Positions 16,591 through 25,999 of a stretch of 64,000 nucleotides of DNA are shown in pieces (the first letter of the stretch is position 1; each line of letters begins with the position of its first letter). This DNA is from Chitinophaga sp. CB10 (lineage in GTDB: Bacteria; Bacteroidota; Bacteroidia; Chitinophagales; Chitinophagaceae). The position numbers were made by a program, and so were the translations under genes. Below the pieces are notes generated by a model that was not told where the DNA came from, did no database searches, and saw nothing but the letters and a program-made list of their open reading frames with translations. Location of the stretch: positions 62,001 to 126,000 of the forward strand of contig MLAV02000006.1 of assembly GCA_001870995.2 (NCBI GenBank). The letters are read 5' to 3'.

Positions 16591-16623
16591 CAAATGTAAA
16601 TGTAGTTTACGGTATAAACCAAA
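16591..16623 (-). promoter_or_regulatory. Consensus Bacteroidota promoter of the regulator operon, with embedded operator
   Basis: On the minus strand, TTTG (16620-16623), a 21-base spacer and TACATTTG (16591-16598) match the -33/-7 consensus exactly. The spacer holds the operator TGGTTTAT-ACC-GTAAACTA (16603-16621), an imperfect copy of the palindrome at 15662-15680. A repressor bound there would block RNA polymerase, which suits autoregulation by the winged-helix protein. Confidence 0.72.
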
Positions 16624-16660
16624 TTTATTTTCCGGGGGAGGTAAATTTACCGGCGGGCAC

Positions 16661-16688
16661 AAAAAAGGGCATCCGGTGGAGATGCCCT
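16661..16688 (-). terminator. Rho-independent terminator after the desaturase gene
   Basis: GGGCATC (16667-16673) pairs with GATGCCC (16681-16687). On the minus strand it is followed by six Ts (16661-16666). Confidence 0.85.
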
Positions 16689-16719
16689 GCAATGCGGTTA
16701 TTTATTTGTAATGCGGCCA

Positions 16720-17706
16720 TTACCTGCCGGATGCCGCTTCCCTTAACGTCACCATCCTTTGCTGCGCGGAATCCCAGATCTTCAGCCGGCAGCAGGCTAT
16801 CACATCTTTCAGCCGCCAGCTCGTGGTTTTGGCGCGCTGCAGCTCGGGGATCTTTGCCATTACCTCCGGCAGGCGGTAAAAAGGAATTTTGGCGTTCAGG
16901 TGATGGATATGATGGTAGCCAATGTTGCCGGTAAACCAGTTCATCAGGGGCGACATCACCATGTAGCTGGACGACAGCAGCGCGGCATCATGATAGCACC
17001 AGTCCTCATTTTCCCGGAAGGTAACCCCGGGGAAGTTATGCTGGGCATAGAACAGGTAAGCGCCCATGCCGCAGGCCAGGGAAAAAGGCAGGAAAATAAA
17101 CAGCAGCCAGGCCTCCCAGCCGAGGAAATAAAACACGGCTACAGTGCCGCCGAGGTGCAGCACGATGGCCAGCAGGCTGTCCATATGCTTGCGGGGGCTG
17201 CTCAGGAACGACTGCACGCACATGCCCACCAGGAACATGGAGAGGTAGCCGGATAAAATCGTCAGCGGATGCCGGGTGAACAGGTAAGCCCTTCTTTCGC
17301 CGGGCGTCATCTGCTCAAACTTATGCCGCGTGGCAATAGGATAGGAGCCAATGCTGGCGCTGAAAAGCTTGGAATTATTTTTATGGTGGTAATCGTGGGA
17401 ACGCTTCCAGATGCTGGCAGGCGCCAGGATGTAAAGGCCGAATACCGTCATGATAGCATTCGCCAGTGCGGAATGTTGCAGGATGGTATGGTGCTGGTGA
17501 TCGTGATAGATCACAAACATTCTTACGATGAGTAATCCCGCCAGGATGCTGGCGGCTAACCGCAGTACAAAAAAAGGTAATAACAGGGTGCCGGTCAATG
17601 CACCTGCCAGCAATGCCAGCGTGGTCCATAAATGGAACCAGCTGCTGGACCTTACTTCACTGGCAAAAGGTTTCGTGGCCAGGATAAGATCTTTTCCTTC
17701 GCGCAT
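16720..17706 (-). CDS. Membrane fatty acid desaturase
   Basis: A 328-residue integral membrane di-iron enzyme that introduces double bonds into acyl chains. All three histidine boxes are visible: HDHQHH (about residues 69-74), HDYHH (about 104-108), and a GYHHIHHLN box near residue 265. Hydrophobic helices lie before box 1 and between boxes 2 and 3. The length is normal for the family. Minus-strand neighbours are the acyltransferase at 17765 upstream and a terminator downstream. Membrane lipid or lipid A-related modification is plausible from the neighbour, but acyl specificity is not visible. Confidence 0.93.
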   Translation of the reverse strand: MREGKDLILATKPFASEVRSSSWFHLWTTLALLAGALTGTLLLPFFVLRLAASILAGLLIVRMFVIYHDHQHHTILQHSALANAIMTVFGLYILAPASIWKRSHDYHHKNNSKLFSASIGSYPIATRHKFEQMTPGERRAYLFTRHPLTILSGYLSMFLVGMCVQSFLSSPRKHMDSLLAIVLHLGGTVAVFYFLGWEAWLLFIFLPFSLACGMGAYLFYAQHNFPGVTFRENEDWCYHDAALLSSSYMVMSPLMNWFTGNIGYHHIHHLNAKIPFYRLPEVMAKIPELQRAKTTSWRLKDVIACCRLKIWDSAQQRMVTLREAASGR

Positions 17707-17764
17707 AGGTCTTATAGTTTGTATGGTGTAATTACGCAGCGCTGCCGCGTGAGATGAGTCAATG

Positions 17765-18646
17765 TCAGGCGGCCTGCGGGCGCTTGTGCTTCCAGCGGCG
17801 GTGCGACCATAACCAGGTGGCAGGCTCAGCGAGGATGTCCGTTTCCAGTTTTCGTGTGTGCAATACCGTTATATCGCCTTCCGCCGCCGCAGCAGGCTGC
17901 TCTACGAGCATGGTAGCGGTTACCGTGTAGTAGCCTCTCTTCACCCGGTTCACGGAAACGTAGACCACGGGGGAATTCATCTTCTGGGCAATCTTTTCCG
18001 TGCCTTTGGAAACGGGCGTGTCCTGGTGGAGGAAAGGCACCCATTGGGCCGTGGCCGGCTGGGGCGACTGATCCGCAATAAATGCCGTGGCATTTACTTC
18101 CTGCCGGTTCTTCACCATTTCGCGGAAAGTATCCTGCATGGCGATGAGCCTGGTGCCGAAGCGCGTGCGCATCCTGTACATCAGCCCGTTGAAATGCTGG
18201 TTGGCCAGCGGGTGGTATATCACATAGAGCGGCTGCTTACATAAAATGCTGAAAGTATTGCCGGCCCATTCCCAATTGCCTTTATGGCCCATCACCAGCA
18301 CGGCGCTTTTACCCTCCGCCGCCAGCTTGTCGAACAGGGCCAGCGTATCCGGGGTAAACCTGCAGCGCTTCACCATCTCCTCCCGGCTGATGGTAAGGGT
18401 TTTGAACGTTTCCAGGAACATATCGCAGAGATAGCGGTAAAAGTCTTTTCCGATCTGCTGCAGTTCCGCTTCGGACTTATCCGGGAAAGAGGCGCGTAAA
18501 TTGCCCATCACCACTTTCTTCCTGTAAGAAAGAACGTAGTATAAGCCTACAAACATCACATCAGAGAGCAGGTATAATAAGCGGAAAGGAAGCAGGGCAA
18601 GCCCGTAAATAACAGGTTGCAGGCAGTAATAAATAACAGTTGACAA
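17765..18646 (-). CDS. Lysophospholipid / lipid A-type acyltransferase (LpxL-HtrB family)
   Basis: A 293-residue inner-membrane acyltransferase. An N-terminal membrane helix (about residues 10-35) precedes the catalytic motif GHKGNWEWAG, the His-x4-Glu form typical of LpxL/HtrB proteins. It is followed by VIYHPLANQHFNGLMYRMR and an ADQSPQPA region that are also family features. The expected reaction is transfer of a secondary acyl chain onto lipid A, or onto another lipid such as an aminolipid in Bacteroidota. It is encoded 58 bases before the desaturase on the same strand, so a shared lipid task is likely. Confidence 0.9.
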   Translation of the reverse strand: MSTVIYYCLQPVIYGLALLPFRLLYLLSDVMFVGLYYVLSYRKKVVMGNLRASFPDKSEAELQQIGKDFYRYLCDMFLETFKTLTISREEMVKRCRFTPDTLALFDKLAAEGKSAVLVMGHKGNWEWAGNTFSILCKQPLYVIYHPLANQHFNGLMYRMRTRFGTRLIAMQDTFREMVKNRQEVNATAFIADQSPQPATAQWVPFLHQDTPVSKGTEKIAQKMNSPVVYVSVNRVKRGYYTVTATMLVEQPAAAAEGDITVLHTRKLETDILAEPATWLWSHRRWKHKRPQAA

Positions 18647-18973
18647 GTCAGCAAAGGTTTAGTAGCCGGATCTCCGGGAAACGGCAAATCATAAATGTAT
18701 GCCTATAGCGGCACTTTTCATAATTATTACGGATAATTAAAGTGTTACGCCGTCGTTTTTGTAAAAGCATGTCCGGGTAAGTTTTAGCATTTCAGCAACC
18801 CTGCCAATATCCGGCGGACCGCATCAGCAGGTGATTTTCAGATACGACACGCTACTGCGCCGTTACCCCTATTCTTTCCCCCAAAAAAATAAAATTTTAT
18901 ACCCCCGCCAGGGGGGCAGGTACAGATTTTATTCAGAATGCCTTGCTACCTTAGCCTTTTAGTGTGCCATCAT
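18647..18973. other. Divergent intergenic region with a GC hairpin
   Basis: This 327-base stretch lies between the acyltransferase and the response regulator genes and must hold both promoters, but I see no convincing consensus box. The one clear structure is CCCCC-GCCA-GGGGG at 18902-18915, about 60 bases before the regulator start and just after an AT-only run. It could be a short leader hairpin. No small ORF with coding character was found. Confidence 0.5.
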
Positions 18974-19648
18974 ATGAAGATTTTAATTATTGAAGATGAG
19001 CAATCGCTGGCCCAAAGCATCAGCGCTTACCTGGCGGACGAGCAATACCGCTGCGAGGTGGCCGTGAATATGGACGAGGCCTACGAAAAAGTGGACCTCT
19101 ATGATTATGACTGCATCCTGCTGGACCTCATGCTGGCCGGCGGGGACGGGCTGAAGGTGCTGGAAGAAATTAAAAATCAGCATAAGCAAAGTGGCGTGAT
19201 TATTATCAGCGCCAGGGATTCGGTGGACGATAAGATCAGCGGGCTGCGGCTCGGCGCGGACGACTACCTCGCCAAACCCTTCCACCTCTCGGAGCTGGCC
19301 GCCAGGATCTATTCCCTCATCCGCCGCAAGAATTTCGGCAATGACGATGTGATAGCGTTCGATGATGTGCGGGTGGACCTGCAAGGCAAATCCGTGACAG
19401 TGGCGGATCAGCTGGTGCCGCTCACCCGCCGGGAATACGACCTGCTGCTGTACTTCCTCAGCAATAAAAATAAAGTGATCTCCAAAAACGCCCTGGCGGA
19501 ACATTTGTCCGGCGATATGGCCGATGCACTGGATAATTTCAATTACATCTACGTGCATATCAAAAACCTGAAACGCAAGCTCACAGAGGCCGGATGCGGT
19601 AATTACCTCAAAACCATGTACGGCACCGGCTACAAATGGGAGATGTGA
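18974..19648 (+). CDS. OmpR-family response regulator (no adjacent kinase)
   Basis: A 224-residue two-component regulator. The receiver domain (1-115) has the acidic pair IEDE, the phospho-acceptor Asp51 in CILLDLM, Thr/Ser and Lys positions in IIISAR and LAKPF. The C-terminal winged helix ends MYGTGYKWEM. The start at MKILIIEDE was chosen over 18938 because the receiver strand begins there. It is strikingly similar along its length to the regulator at 29583-30257, which does have a kinase gene. Here the next gene, 36 bases on, is an outer-membrane protein, so this is an orphan regulator unless it shares that kinase. Confidence 0.93.
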   Translation: MKILIIEDEQSLAQSISAYLADEQYRCEVAVNMDEAYEKVDLYDYDCILLDLMLAGGDGLKVLEEIKNQHKQSGVIIISARDSVDDKISGLRLGADDYLAKPFHLSELAARIYSLIRRKNFGNDDVIAFDDVRVDLQGKSVTVADQLVPLTRREYDLLLYFLSNKNKVISKNALAEHLSGDMADALDNFNYIYVHIKNLKRKLTEAGCGNYLKTMYGTGYKWEM

Positions 19649-19684
19649 GCGTCTTAAGAATTTCAACCGAATTGCATTGTAACT

Positions 19685-22108
19685 ATGCAGAAAAAGAATC
19701 TGCAGATGCAACGAATGATCTTCTTCCTGTTACTGCTGACCGGCCTCGCCATCGGCGCCAGCGCCCAGCAGGCAACAGTTTCCGGTATGGTGAAAGATGC
19801 GGCGACAAAGGAGCCGATGCCCTTTGTAAATATTTCGCTGCGTAAGGCGGGCGACAGCACAGGGATTAAAGGCACTATCTCCGGCGAGCAAGGCCGGTTT
19901 CAACTCAGTAACGTAAAAGAAGGCAGCTACCTGCTGCTCGTGTCCTACATGGGCTACCAGCCCCGTTACCTGCCGGTGCGGGTGGGGGAGCTCAATAACT
20001 TCCTGGATGTAGGCGCCATCGACCTCGCCCGCGCCGCGAAAACGCTGACGGAAATTACCGTTGCCGGCAAGGAGGCCACCGTATCTCCCAAAATGGACAA
20101 GAAAACTTTTAGTATAGCCGGCAACGTTAGTCAGGCCGGCGGGTCCGTACTCGCCGCCATGAAAAACCTGCCCGGCGTAACCGTGACGCAGGACGGGAAG
20201 ATACAACTGCGCGGCAGCGACCAGGTGATGGTGCTGATAGACGGGCAGCAAACGGCGCTCACCGGCTTCGGCGGCCAAAGCAGCCTGGATAACATTCCCG
20301 CTTCCGCCATCGACCGGATTGAAATCATCAACAACCCTTCCGCGAGGTATGATGCCAACGGGAATGCCGGCATCGTCAACATCATCTACAAAAAAGAAAA
20401 GAAGGAAGGCTTCAACGGCAAAGTGGGCCTGACTTCCGGCCTGGGCGCACTCTGGATCAAGGAACAGAATTACCCCGGCATCCGCCCGCAATACCAGCGC
20501 ACGCCTAAGGTGAACCCCAGCCTCGGGCTCAACTACCTGAAAGGAAAAGTGAACCTCTTTGTGCAGGGCGATTACCTGCTGAATAAAACCCTGAACAAAA
20601 ACGAATTTGTAGACAGGTTTTATGATGACGGTACCGTGGTGAAACAACAGACCAAACGCAACCGCACCACCCGCGTGGCTACGGTGAAAGCCGGGGCTGA
20701 CTGGGCGCTTAGCAACCAGGACAACTTTTCCATTTCAGGCCTCTACAGCCGGGAACATATCCTGGACCGGGGCGATGAACCTTTTTATAATAAAGATCTG
20801 CAGCGGCAGCGCCTCTGGCAGTTCCTGGAAGATGAGGTGAAAACTACCTTCACCGCCGCTTCCTCCTGGCAGCACCGCTTTGCGCAGCCGGGCCGGGTGC
20901 TGAATGCCGGCTTCAACTACACCTTCCACCGTGAAGATGAAAAGTACTTTTTCACGAACTTCATGCCTGCATTCACGGGGCTGGATTCGTTCAAGGTATT
21001 GTCAGACGAGCGGGTGGCCGACTTCAACCTGGACTACGTGCAACCCCTGCACTACGGCCGTTTTGAAACCGGTCTGAAATTCCGCAACCGCAGCATCCCC
21101 GTCAACATGCAGTTCAAGCCCGGCGAAAACTCGCCGCTGGACGTAAGAGCCGGCGGCTGGGCGGATTACCACGAAGTAATTCCTGCCTTGTACGGCAACT
21201 ACATCCTGGAAAAGGAACATTGGGAAATGGAAGCGGGGCTGCGCGTGGAGTACGTGAAAATAGACTACAAGGTAAACCCGGACCATCCTACGTATAAGAG
21301 TAACGGTTATGAGTACACGCAGCCGTTCCCGAATGTGCGGTTAGCGTATAAGCTTAACGACTACAATAAGTTTTCGCTGTTTTATAACCGCCGGGTCGAC
21401 AGGCCGAATGAAGGCGATATCCGCATCTTCCCCAAGTATGACGACGCGGAGATCATCAAAGTTGGCAATCCCGGGTTGCGGCCGCAGTACACCAATTCCT
21501 TTGAGCTGGCGTATAAGACGGACTGGAATGGCGGGTACCTCTCGGCTTCCGTGTACCACAAACGCATGGACGCTACCATTACGCGTATAGCCAGCACCGT
21601 GCCCGGCAGTACGCTCATCTATAATATTTTCCAGAACGCCGGCAAGAGCTACAGCACCGGTGTGGAAATGCTGTTCTCCCACCGGGTAACGCCCTGGGCT
21701 ACACTGGGCCTCAACCTCAACGGCTACCAGCATATCATGGACTCGTTTTCAGTAGTGAACCTCTACCCGGTACCGAATACTTTCAGCGCCGGCAGGGAGT
21801 CTATTTTTTCAGGTAATGTGAAACTGAACGGCGCATTCCACTTCCCGCACAGCCTGGAAGGCCAGCTCACGGCTATTTACCAGGCGCCGGACCTGGTACC
21901 GCAGGGTAAAACGTATGCGCGTTTTTCTATCGACATGGGTGTTAAGAAAGGCGTACAACACGGCAGGGGAGAGGTGTTTGCCAATGTGACGGATGTGGCT
22001 AACACGCTCGCGCCAAAAAAGGAAGTGAATGGGAACGGGTTTCATTACGTAAGCACGGATTATTATGAAACGCAGGTGCTCAGGGTGGGATATAGTTATA
22101 AGTTTTAA
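19685..22108 (+). CDS. TonB-dependent-receptor-like outer membrane beta-barrel protein
   Basis: An 807-residue outer-membrane protein. A signal peptide ends in ASAQQ (about residue 28). A carboxypeptidase-regulatory-like domain follows (about 30-115; GMVKDAATKEPMPFVNISLR), then a plug with GSVLAAMKNLPGVTV and VMVLIDGQQTALTGFGG, and a long barrel. The barrel belongs to the type often annotated 'outer membrane beta-barrel family protein', which differs from SusC and has no paired SusD. The gene follows an OmpR-type regulator by 36 bases and is probably its co-transcribed target. The cargo is unknown. An internal Met at residue 8 is an alternative start. Confidence 0.88.
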   Translation: MQKKNLQMQRMIFFLLLLTGLAIGASAQQATVSGMVKDAATKEPMPFVNISLRKAGDSTGIKGTISGEQGRFQLSNVKEGSYLLLVSYMGYQPRYLPVRVGELNNFLDVGAIDLARAAKTLTEITVAGKEATVSPKMDKKTFSIAGNVSQAGGSVLAAMKNLPGVTVTQDGKIQLRGSDQVMVLIDGQQTALTGFGGQSSLDNIPASAIDRIEIINNPSARYDANGNAGIVNIIYKKEKKEGFNGKVGLTSGLGALWIKEQNYPGIRPQYQRTPKVNPSLGLNYLKGKVNLFVQGDYLLNKTLNKNEFVDRFYDDGTVVKQQTKRNRTTRVATVKAGADWALSNQDNFSISGLYSREHILDRGDEPFYNKDLQRQRLWQFLEDEVKTTFTAASSWQHRFAQPGRVLNAGFNYTFHREDEKYFFTNFMPAFTGLDSFKVLSDERVADFNLDYVQPLHYGRFETGLKFRNRSIPVNMQFKPGENSPLDVRAGGWADYHEVIPALYGNYILEKEHWEMEAGLRVEYVKIDYKVNPDHPTYKSNGYEYTQPFPNVRLAYKLNDYNKFSLFYNRRVDRPNEGDIRIFPKYDDAEIIKVGNPGLRPQYTNSFELAYKTDWNGGYLSASVYHKRMDATITRIASTVPGSTLIYNIFQNAGKSYSTGVEMLFSHRVTPWATLGLNLNGYQHIMDSFSVVNLYPVPNTFSAGRESIFSGNVKLNGAFHFPHSLEGQLTAIYQAPDLVPQGKTYARFSIDMGVKKGVQHGRGEVFANVTDVANTLAPKKEVNGNGFHYVSTDYYETQVLRVGYSYKF

Positions 22109-22203
22109 ATAATCGGCCTGTTGACAATATTGCTGCCGGCCGTCCATCGCACGGGCTTTACCTGCAACTGTTACCACTGATGCGTTGGGCGGCAGGGCAG
22201 CAT

Positions 22204-22233
22204 AAAAAAAGGACTGCCTTTTCAGACAGTCCT
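22204..22233 (-). terminator. Rho-independent terminator of the putative iron-uptake operon
   Basis: On the minus strand AGGACTG and CAGTCCT (22210-22216 / 22227-22233) form a stem followed by seven Ts (22204-22210). It lies about 30 bases after the TonB receptor stop. Confidence 0.85.
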
Positions 22234-22265
22234 GCATCACACACAGGGTTACAAACAATTACACA

Positions 22266-24671
22266 CTAAAGTTTGTATTGAACAGTACAATAAAAATTAC
22301 GTTTGTCCGCCGGCAGGATACCAGGCCCCGGGTAACCATCCGCTCTCCTCGTGAAATACTTCGTATCCCCCAGGTTATTGATCCCCGCATAGATGGTGAA
22401 CGCGCGCCAGTTGTAGCTCGCGCTCAGGTCCATTACGTGGAATGCGTAAATGGCGCCGTCCACAGCCGTTGGCGTGATCTCCGTATTGGTAGCATCGGAA
22501 TATTGTTTACCCTGGTAGGAATATTGCCAGGTCAGGTTAAACCGCGGATTCCCAAAGCTCACACCGGTGCGGAACAGCACGGGCGGCACATTCTCCACCA
22601 GCTTGTCCGCAAAGGCGGTGTTCTTGGTGGCGATGTAACGCGCGTCGATGAGCGAGAGGTTCGTATAGACGTTGAGTTTATACTTCGAACGCGCCTGTGT
22701 TAAGGCTTTCAGCACATCTCCTTCCACCAGCATCTCCAACCCGAGGTTACGGCTGTCAGCTACGTTGGTGCGTAACCGGTAGGTCATGAAATTGGAATCC
22801 TTCGTGAAGATGGAACCGATCCTGTCGTTGTATTTCAGGTAAAACGCGCTCACGTCCACATACAGCCAGCTTGTGAAAGAACCGCGGTAGCCGAGGTCGA
22901 TGTTATAGCCGGTTTCGTCGTGGAGGTTCGGGTCCACCCGGGCGTTATTGTTTACAACGCGGATATCATTGAAATTAATGGAACGGTAGTTCTGGGAGAT
23001 GTTACCGTACAACTCCGTGCCGTTATCGAATTTCCACGAAGTACCGATGCCGAGGAGCGTGAAGGAACGCGGGTTTTCCTTATGCTCGTCGATTTTTTCG
23101 TTGTCGATAAAAACGTTTTGTTTATAGTAGTAGCCGTCCGCCTTGGTGTTGATATGCTCGAGGCGGATGCCCGGCGTTACGCTCCAGTGGCTGTTGAGCT
23201 GGAAAATATTTTCTACGAAGGCGGCCATGTTATACCCCGGGAAGCGGTAGCGGGATTTATTCGGTTCCGCGGTGGTGAATTCGAAATCAGCTTTGCTGCC
23301 GTCGCTGCCATCGCCCTGGCTGCGGTTGGTGAGTCCTTTATAGAAGCGGCCTCCCACGAGGAAGGTGCTGTTATGTCCGCCCAGCAGGGGATAGCGGTGG
23401 ATGAAGCGCAGCTCGGAGCCGAAGTTGCTGTAGCGGTCTTTCATGAAATCCCGCGGCCCGCCTATGTCAGGCCGATTGATATAGGAGAGAATGCCCAGCG
23501 CATCGCGGCCGCCCTGCAGCGTAAAGTTGCGCCAGTTCAGCTGGGAGCGGGGCGAAAATTTATAATCCAGGCTGAGATTAATGAGGTTCCAGTTTACCCG
23601 GAACCAGTTTCTTTCCCTTACGGAGACGGAAGGGTCCTCGTTGAACTGTTCATCCGTTAAACCGCCCGGCTGCTGCGCGAGGTAGCGCATAAAGGTATAT
23701 TCGCCGGTGATCCTGAATTTCGGCGTGAGCTGGTAAGCCAGGTGGATGTAGGCGTTGTGCTGGTCGAAATGACTGTTCGGGCGCCAGCTGTCGCTCCGCT
23801 TAAACTGGTAAAACGTGTAGTAGTTCAGTTTACCCCTGGCAACGGTGCCGCCTACACTGTTAAACGAATTGAAGAACCCGAATGAGCCGCCTGTTTGCCG
23901 GGTTACCAGCTCAAAAGGTTTATCCGCAGGGCCTTCCTTCATCACAAAGTTGATCAACCCGCCAAACTGCGGACCGTATTGCAGGCTGGCCGCGCCGCGG
24001 ATAATTTCGATATGGTCCAGCGCTTCCGCGGAAGGCGTGTAGTAGCTTTCCGGGTAGCCCAGGGCATCCGCGCTGATATCGTACCCATCCTGGCGGATGT
24101 TGAAGTTGGAGGAGCGGTTCGGACTCAGGCCCCTGCCGCCGATGCCCAGTTGCAGGCCGCCGTTGTCGTATTCCCAGATGTTGAGGCCGGGCACGCGGGC
24201 GTAGATCTGCCGGGTGTTGTTGGAAGCCAGGTTGGCGTTGAGGTTTTTCAGCTGAATGATTTCAGTTTTTTTGCCGGCGTAAATAGCGGTGCCTACGACG
24301 TCGCGGAGTTTGCCCGAAACGGTTTCCTCCTTGCTGTTGGTGACCACTACTTCAGCGAGGGTATTTTTTTGCAGGTTGACGTCCAGCTTCGCGGAGGAAG
24401 CAGGTATCGTCACCTGTTGTTCGTACGTTTTATAACCGGCGAAGCTCACCACCAGCGTATAGGTACCTTTCTCGATTTTTGCGAAACGGAAAAATCCATT
24501 TTCGTTGGAAGCCTGGGTGGCATTGCCCGGCATTATCCGCACTATAGCGCCTTCCAGCGGCTCGTTGCCGCTGCGTACCGTACCTTCCAGGGCATACTGG
24601 GCAAAGGCTGCCGGCATGCCGATGATAGTCAGTAACAATATGGCTATATATCCAGTTCTCATGTGCATCAT
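22266..24671 (-). CDS. TonB-dependent receptor, FecA-like (putative iron or chelate uptake)
   Basis: An 801-residue outer-membrane receptor. The signal peptide ends at about residue 25, followed by a carboxypeptidase-like domain (ALEGTVRSGNEPLEGAIVRI), then a plug with RQIYARVPGLNIWEYDNGG and IGGRGLSPNRSSNFNIRQDG, and a barrel ending YFTRRADGYPGPGILPADKR with a terminal aromatic strand. The RGLSPNRS and YPGPG features are typical of FecA-type siderophore or citrate receptors. The start overlaps the stop of the HTTM gene (ATGA), which marks translational coupling. Being last in a DUF4856-imelysin-HTTM operon supports iron, but heme or copper cannot be excluded. Confidence 0.9.
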   Translation of the reverse strand: MMHMRTGYIAILLLTIIGMPAAFAQYALEGTVRSGNEPLEGAIVRIMPGNATQASNENGFFRFAKIEKGTYTLVVSFAGYKTYEQQVTIPASSAKLDVNLQKNTLAEVVVTNSKEETVSGKLRDVVGTAIYAGKKTEIIQLKNLNANLASNNTRQIYARVPGLNIWEYDNGGLQLGIGGRGLSPNRSSNFNIRQDGYDISADALGYPESYYTPSAEALDHIEIIRGAASLQYGPQFGGLINFVMKEGPADKPFELVTRQTGGSFGFFNSFNSVGGTVARGKLNYYTFYQFKRSDSWRPNSHFDQHNAYIHLAYQLTPKFRITGEYTFMRYLAQQPGGLTDEQFNEDPSVSVRERNWFRVNWNLINLSLDYKFSPRSQLNWRNFTLQGGRDALGILSYINRPDIGGPRDFMKDRYSNFGSELRFIHRYPLLGGHNSTFLVGGRFYKGLTNRSQGDGSDGSKADFEFTTAEPNKSRYRFPGYNMAAFVENIFQLNSHWSVTPGIRLEHINTKADGYYYKQNVFIDNEKIDEHKENPRSFTLLGIGTSWKFDNGTELYGNISQNYRSINFNDIRVVNNNARVDPNLHDETGYNIDLGYRGSFTSWLYVDVSAFYLKYNDRIGSIFTKDSNFMTYRLRTNVADSRNLGLEMLVEGDVLKALTQARSKYKLNVYTNLSLIDARYIATKNTAFADKLVENVPPVLFRTGVSFGNPRFNLTWQYSYQGKQYSDATNTEITPTAVDGAIYAFHVMDLSASYNWRAFTIYAGINNLGDTKYFTRRADGYPGPGILPADKRNFYCTVQYKL

Positions 24672-25999
24672 TTATAGGGAAGAATCCATTTGTAGTGGCG
24701 CCAGCTCAGCGGCTGCGCCGCGAGGTTGACGGTAGAATCAATAAATAAGCGGGAGCGTTGTCCGTTGAGGGCTACGTATATTTCCGCATAGACCTCCGGA
24801 TTTTTCCATCCCTTTTGTTCAAAATCGTTTCGCAGGTGATAGGCATATTTCAGGATCATGTCCGGTTGGGTGCTCATCATTTTTTCCTGCAGCGGGGTCA
24901 GGTAGTCCGCGTTGTTGATGGTGGTTGCCCGCCCGTGCCCGGCTTCCTTTACCGTGAAATAAGCCGTACCGGCCTTTTCCATCAGCATCACCCGCCAGGA
25001 AAAGCGGTAGCCTTCCTCGTTCCAGAAGAGATGGTCCGGGTAGAGGAGGAAGCGCAGCGGCAGCAGCAGTTGTACGATGGCATACAGTATGACCGCTGTT
25101 TGCAACGCCTGCGGATATACGAACGTATATACTTTGCCGTTAGGCGCTGATGCATATCCCGGCAGCAGGGAAAGCAACCGCTCATGGAAGCTGCCGGAGA
25201 AGAATATCAGCGTCGCCACGATCATCACGTAAGGGAACATGCCAATGCCCGGGAAGAACACGGCCGTAGCCACATGGAAGACGACTACTACCGCGTAGGC
25301 CCATGGCCGGGTGCGGCGGTTCAGCAGAAAGAACACGATGAAGCAGTCATATATGCAACCGAACCAGGAAAACACGTAGGCTACCCAGGATTGGTACATG
25401 AGCGGCCCTACGATGGGGAGGTGGCTGCGTGCCGGCAGCCACGTTTTCATGGGTTCCGCCTGCAGCAACCAGTCAGGGTTGATTTTGGCCAGCCCGGCAT
25501 AGATGTAGACGATGGCCAGCTGGAACCGGAGGAGGCCGATGGTCCACGCTGGTACCTCATCCCTCCTCAACCCCGGCCATATCACCGTATCCACCGCGTA
25601 CCTGCGGTTAGCCGGCAGCCATATCATGAGGAAGGCCACCAGGCTGATGAAGTAGTAGTGGTTCAGGTAGGTGGTCACATCGATCAGCTCCACGTAGGTG
25701 AACCCAAGGAAGAATACGATGGCGGCTATCCTGTAAAACAGCCCGGCCGCGATGAGCAGGGTGCTGAGCAGGATCACGCCAAACAGTACATACATGCCTG
25801 TGCCACTGAACGGCTGTACCCATTCAAATCCCCAGTAGGTGAAGTGAAAGGAGGGCTGGATATAGAGCGTATCCACCCAGCCCCGGAGTACAAAGCGGAG
25901 CAGGCTGCCGAACATCAGCAGGCCGAAAACGATGCGGAAGGTGACGAGCGGCGCGATGGACACCGGCCGTTGCCAGCGGGATGCGTTAGTCGCCGTCAT
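24668..25999 (-). CDS. HTTM domain membrane protein (vitamin K-dependent gamma-carboxylase-like)
   Basis: A 443-residue inner-membrane protein with an N-terminal region of about six to eight helices (residues 15-290) of the HTTM fold. This includes the conserved stretch LRFQLAIVYIYAGLAKINPDWL and the preceding YFISLVAFLMIWLPANRRYAVD. A soluble C-terminal part follows (about 300-443; FSWRVMLMEKAGTAYFTV). Bacterial HTTM proteins resemble gamma-carboxylase, but their reaction is largely unknown. The gene overlaps imelysin by 14 bases and the receptor by four, so all are tightly co-translated. This arrangement recurs in Bacteroidota; the role of HTTM in metal uptake is unexplained. Confidence 0.9.
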   Translation of the reverse strand: MTATNASRWQRPVSIAPLVTFRIVFGLLMFGSLLRFVLRGWVDTLYIQPSFHFTYWGFEWVQPFSGTGMYVLFGVILLSTLLIAAGLFYRIAAIVFFLGFTYVELIDVTTYLNHYYFISLVAFLMIWLPANRRYAVDTVIWPGLRRDEVPAWTIGLLRFQLAIVYIYAGLAKINPDWLLQAEPMKTWLPARSHLPIVGPLMYQSWVAYVFSWFGCIYDCFIVFFLLNRRTRPWAYAVVVVFHVATAVFFPGIGMFPYVMIVATLIFFSGSFHERLLSLLPGYASAPNGKVYTFVYPQALQTAVILYAIVQLLLPLRFLLYPDHLFWNEEGYRFSWRVMLMEKAGTAYFTVKEAGHGRATTINNADYLTPLQEKMMSTQPDMILKYAYHLRNDFEQKGWKNPEVYAEIYVALNGQRSRLFIDSTVNLAAQPLSWRHYKWILPYK

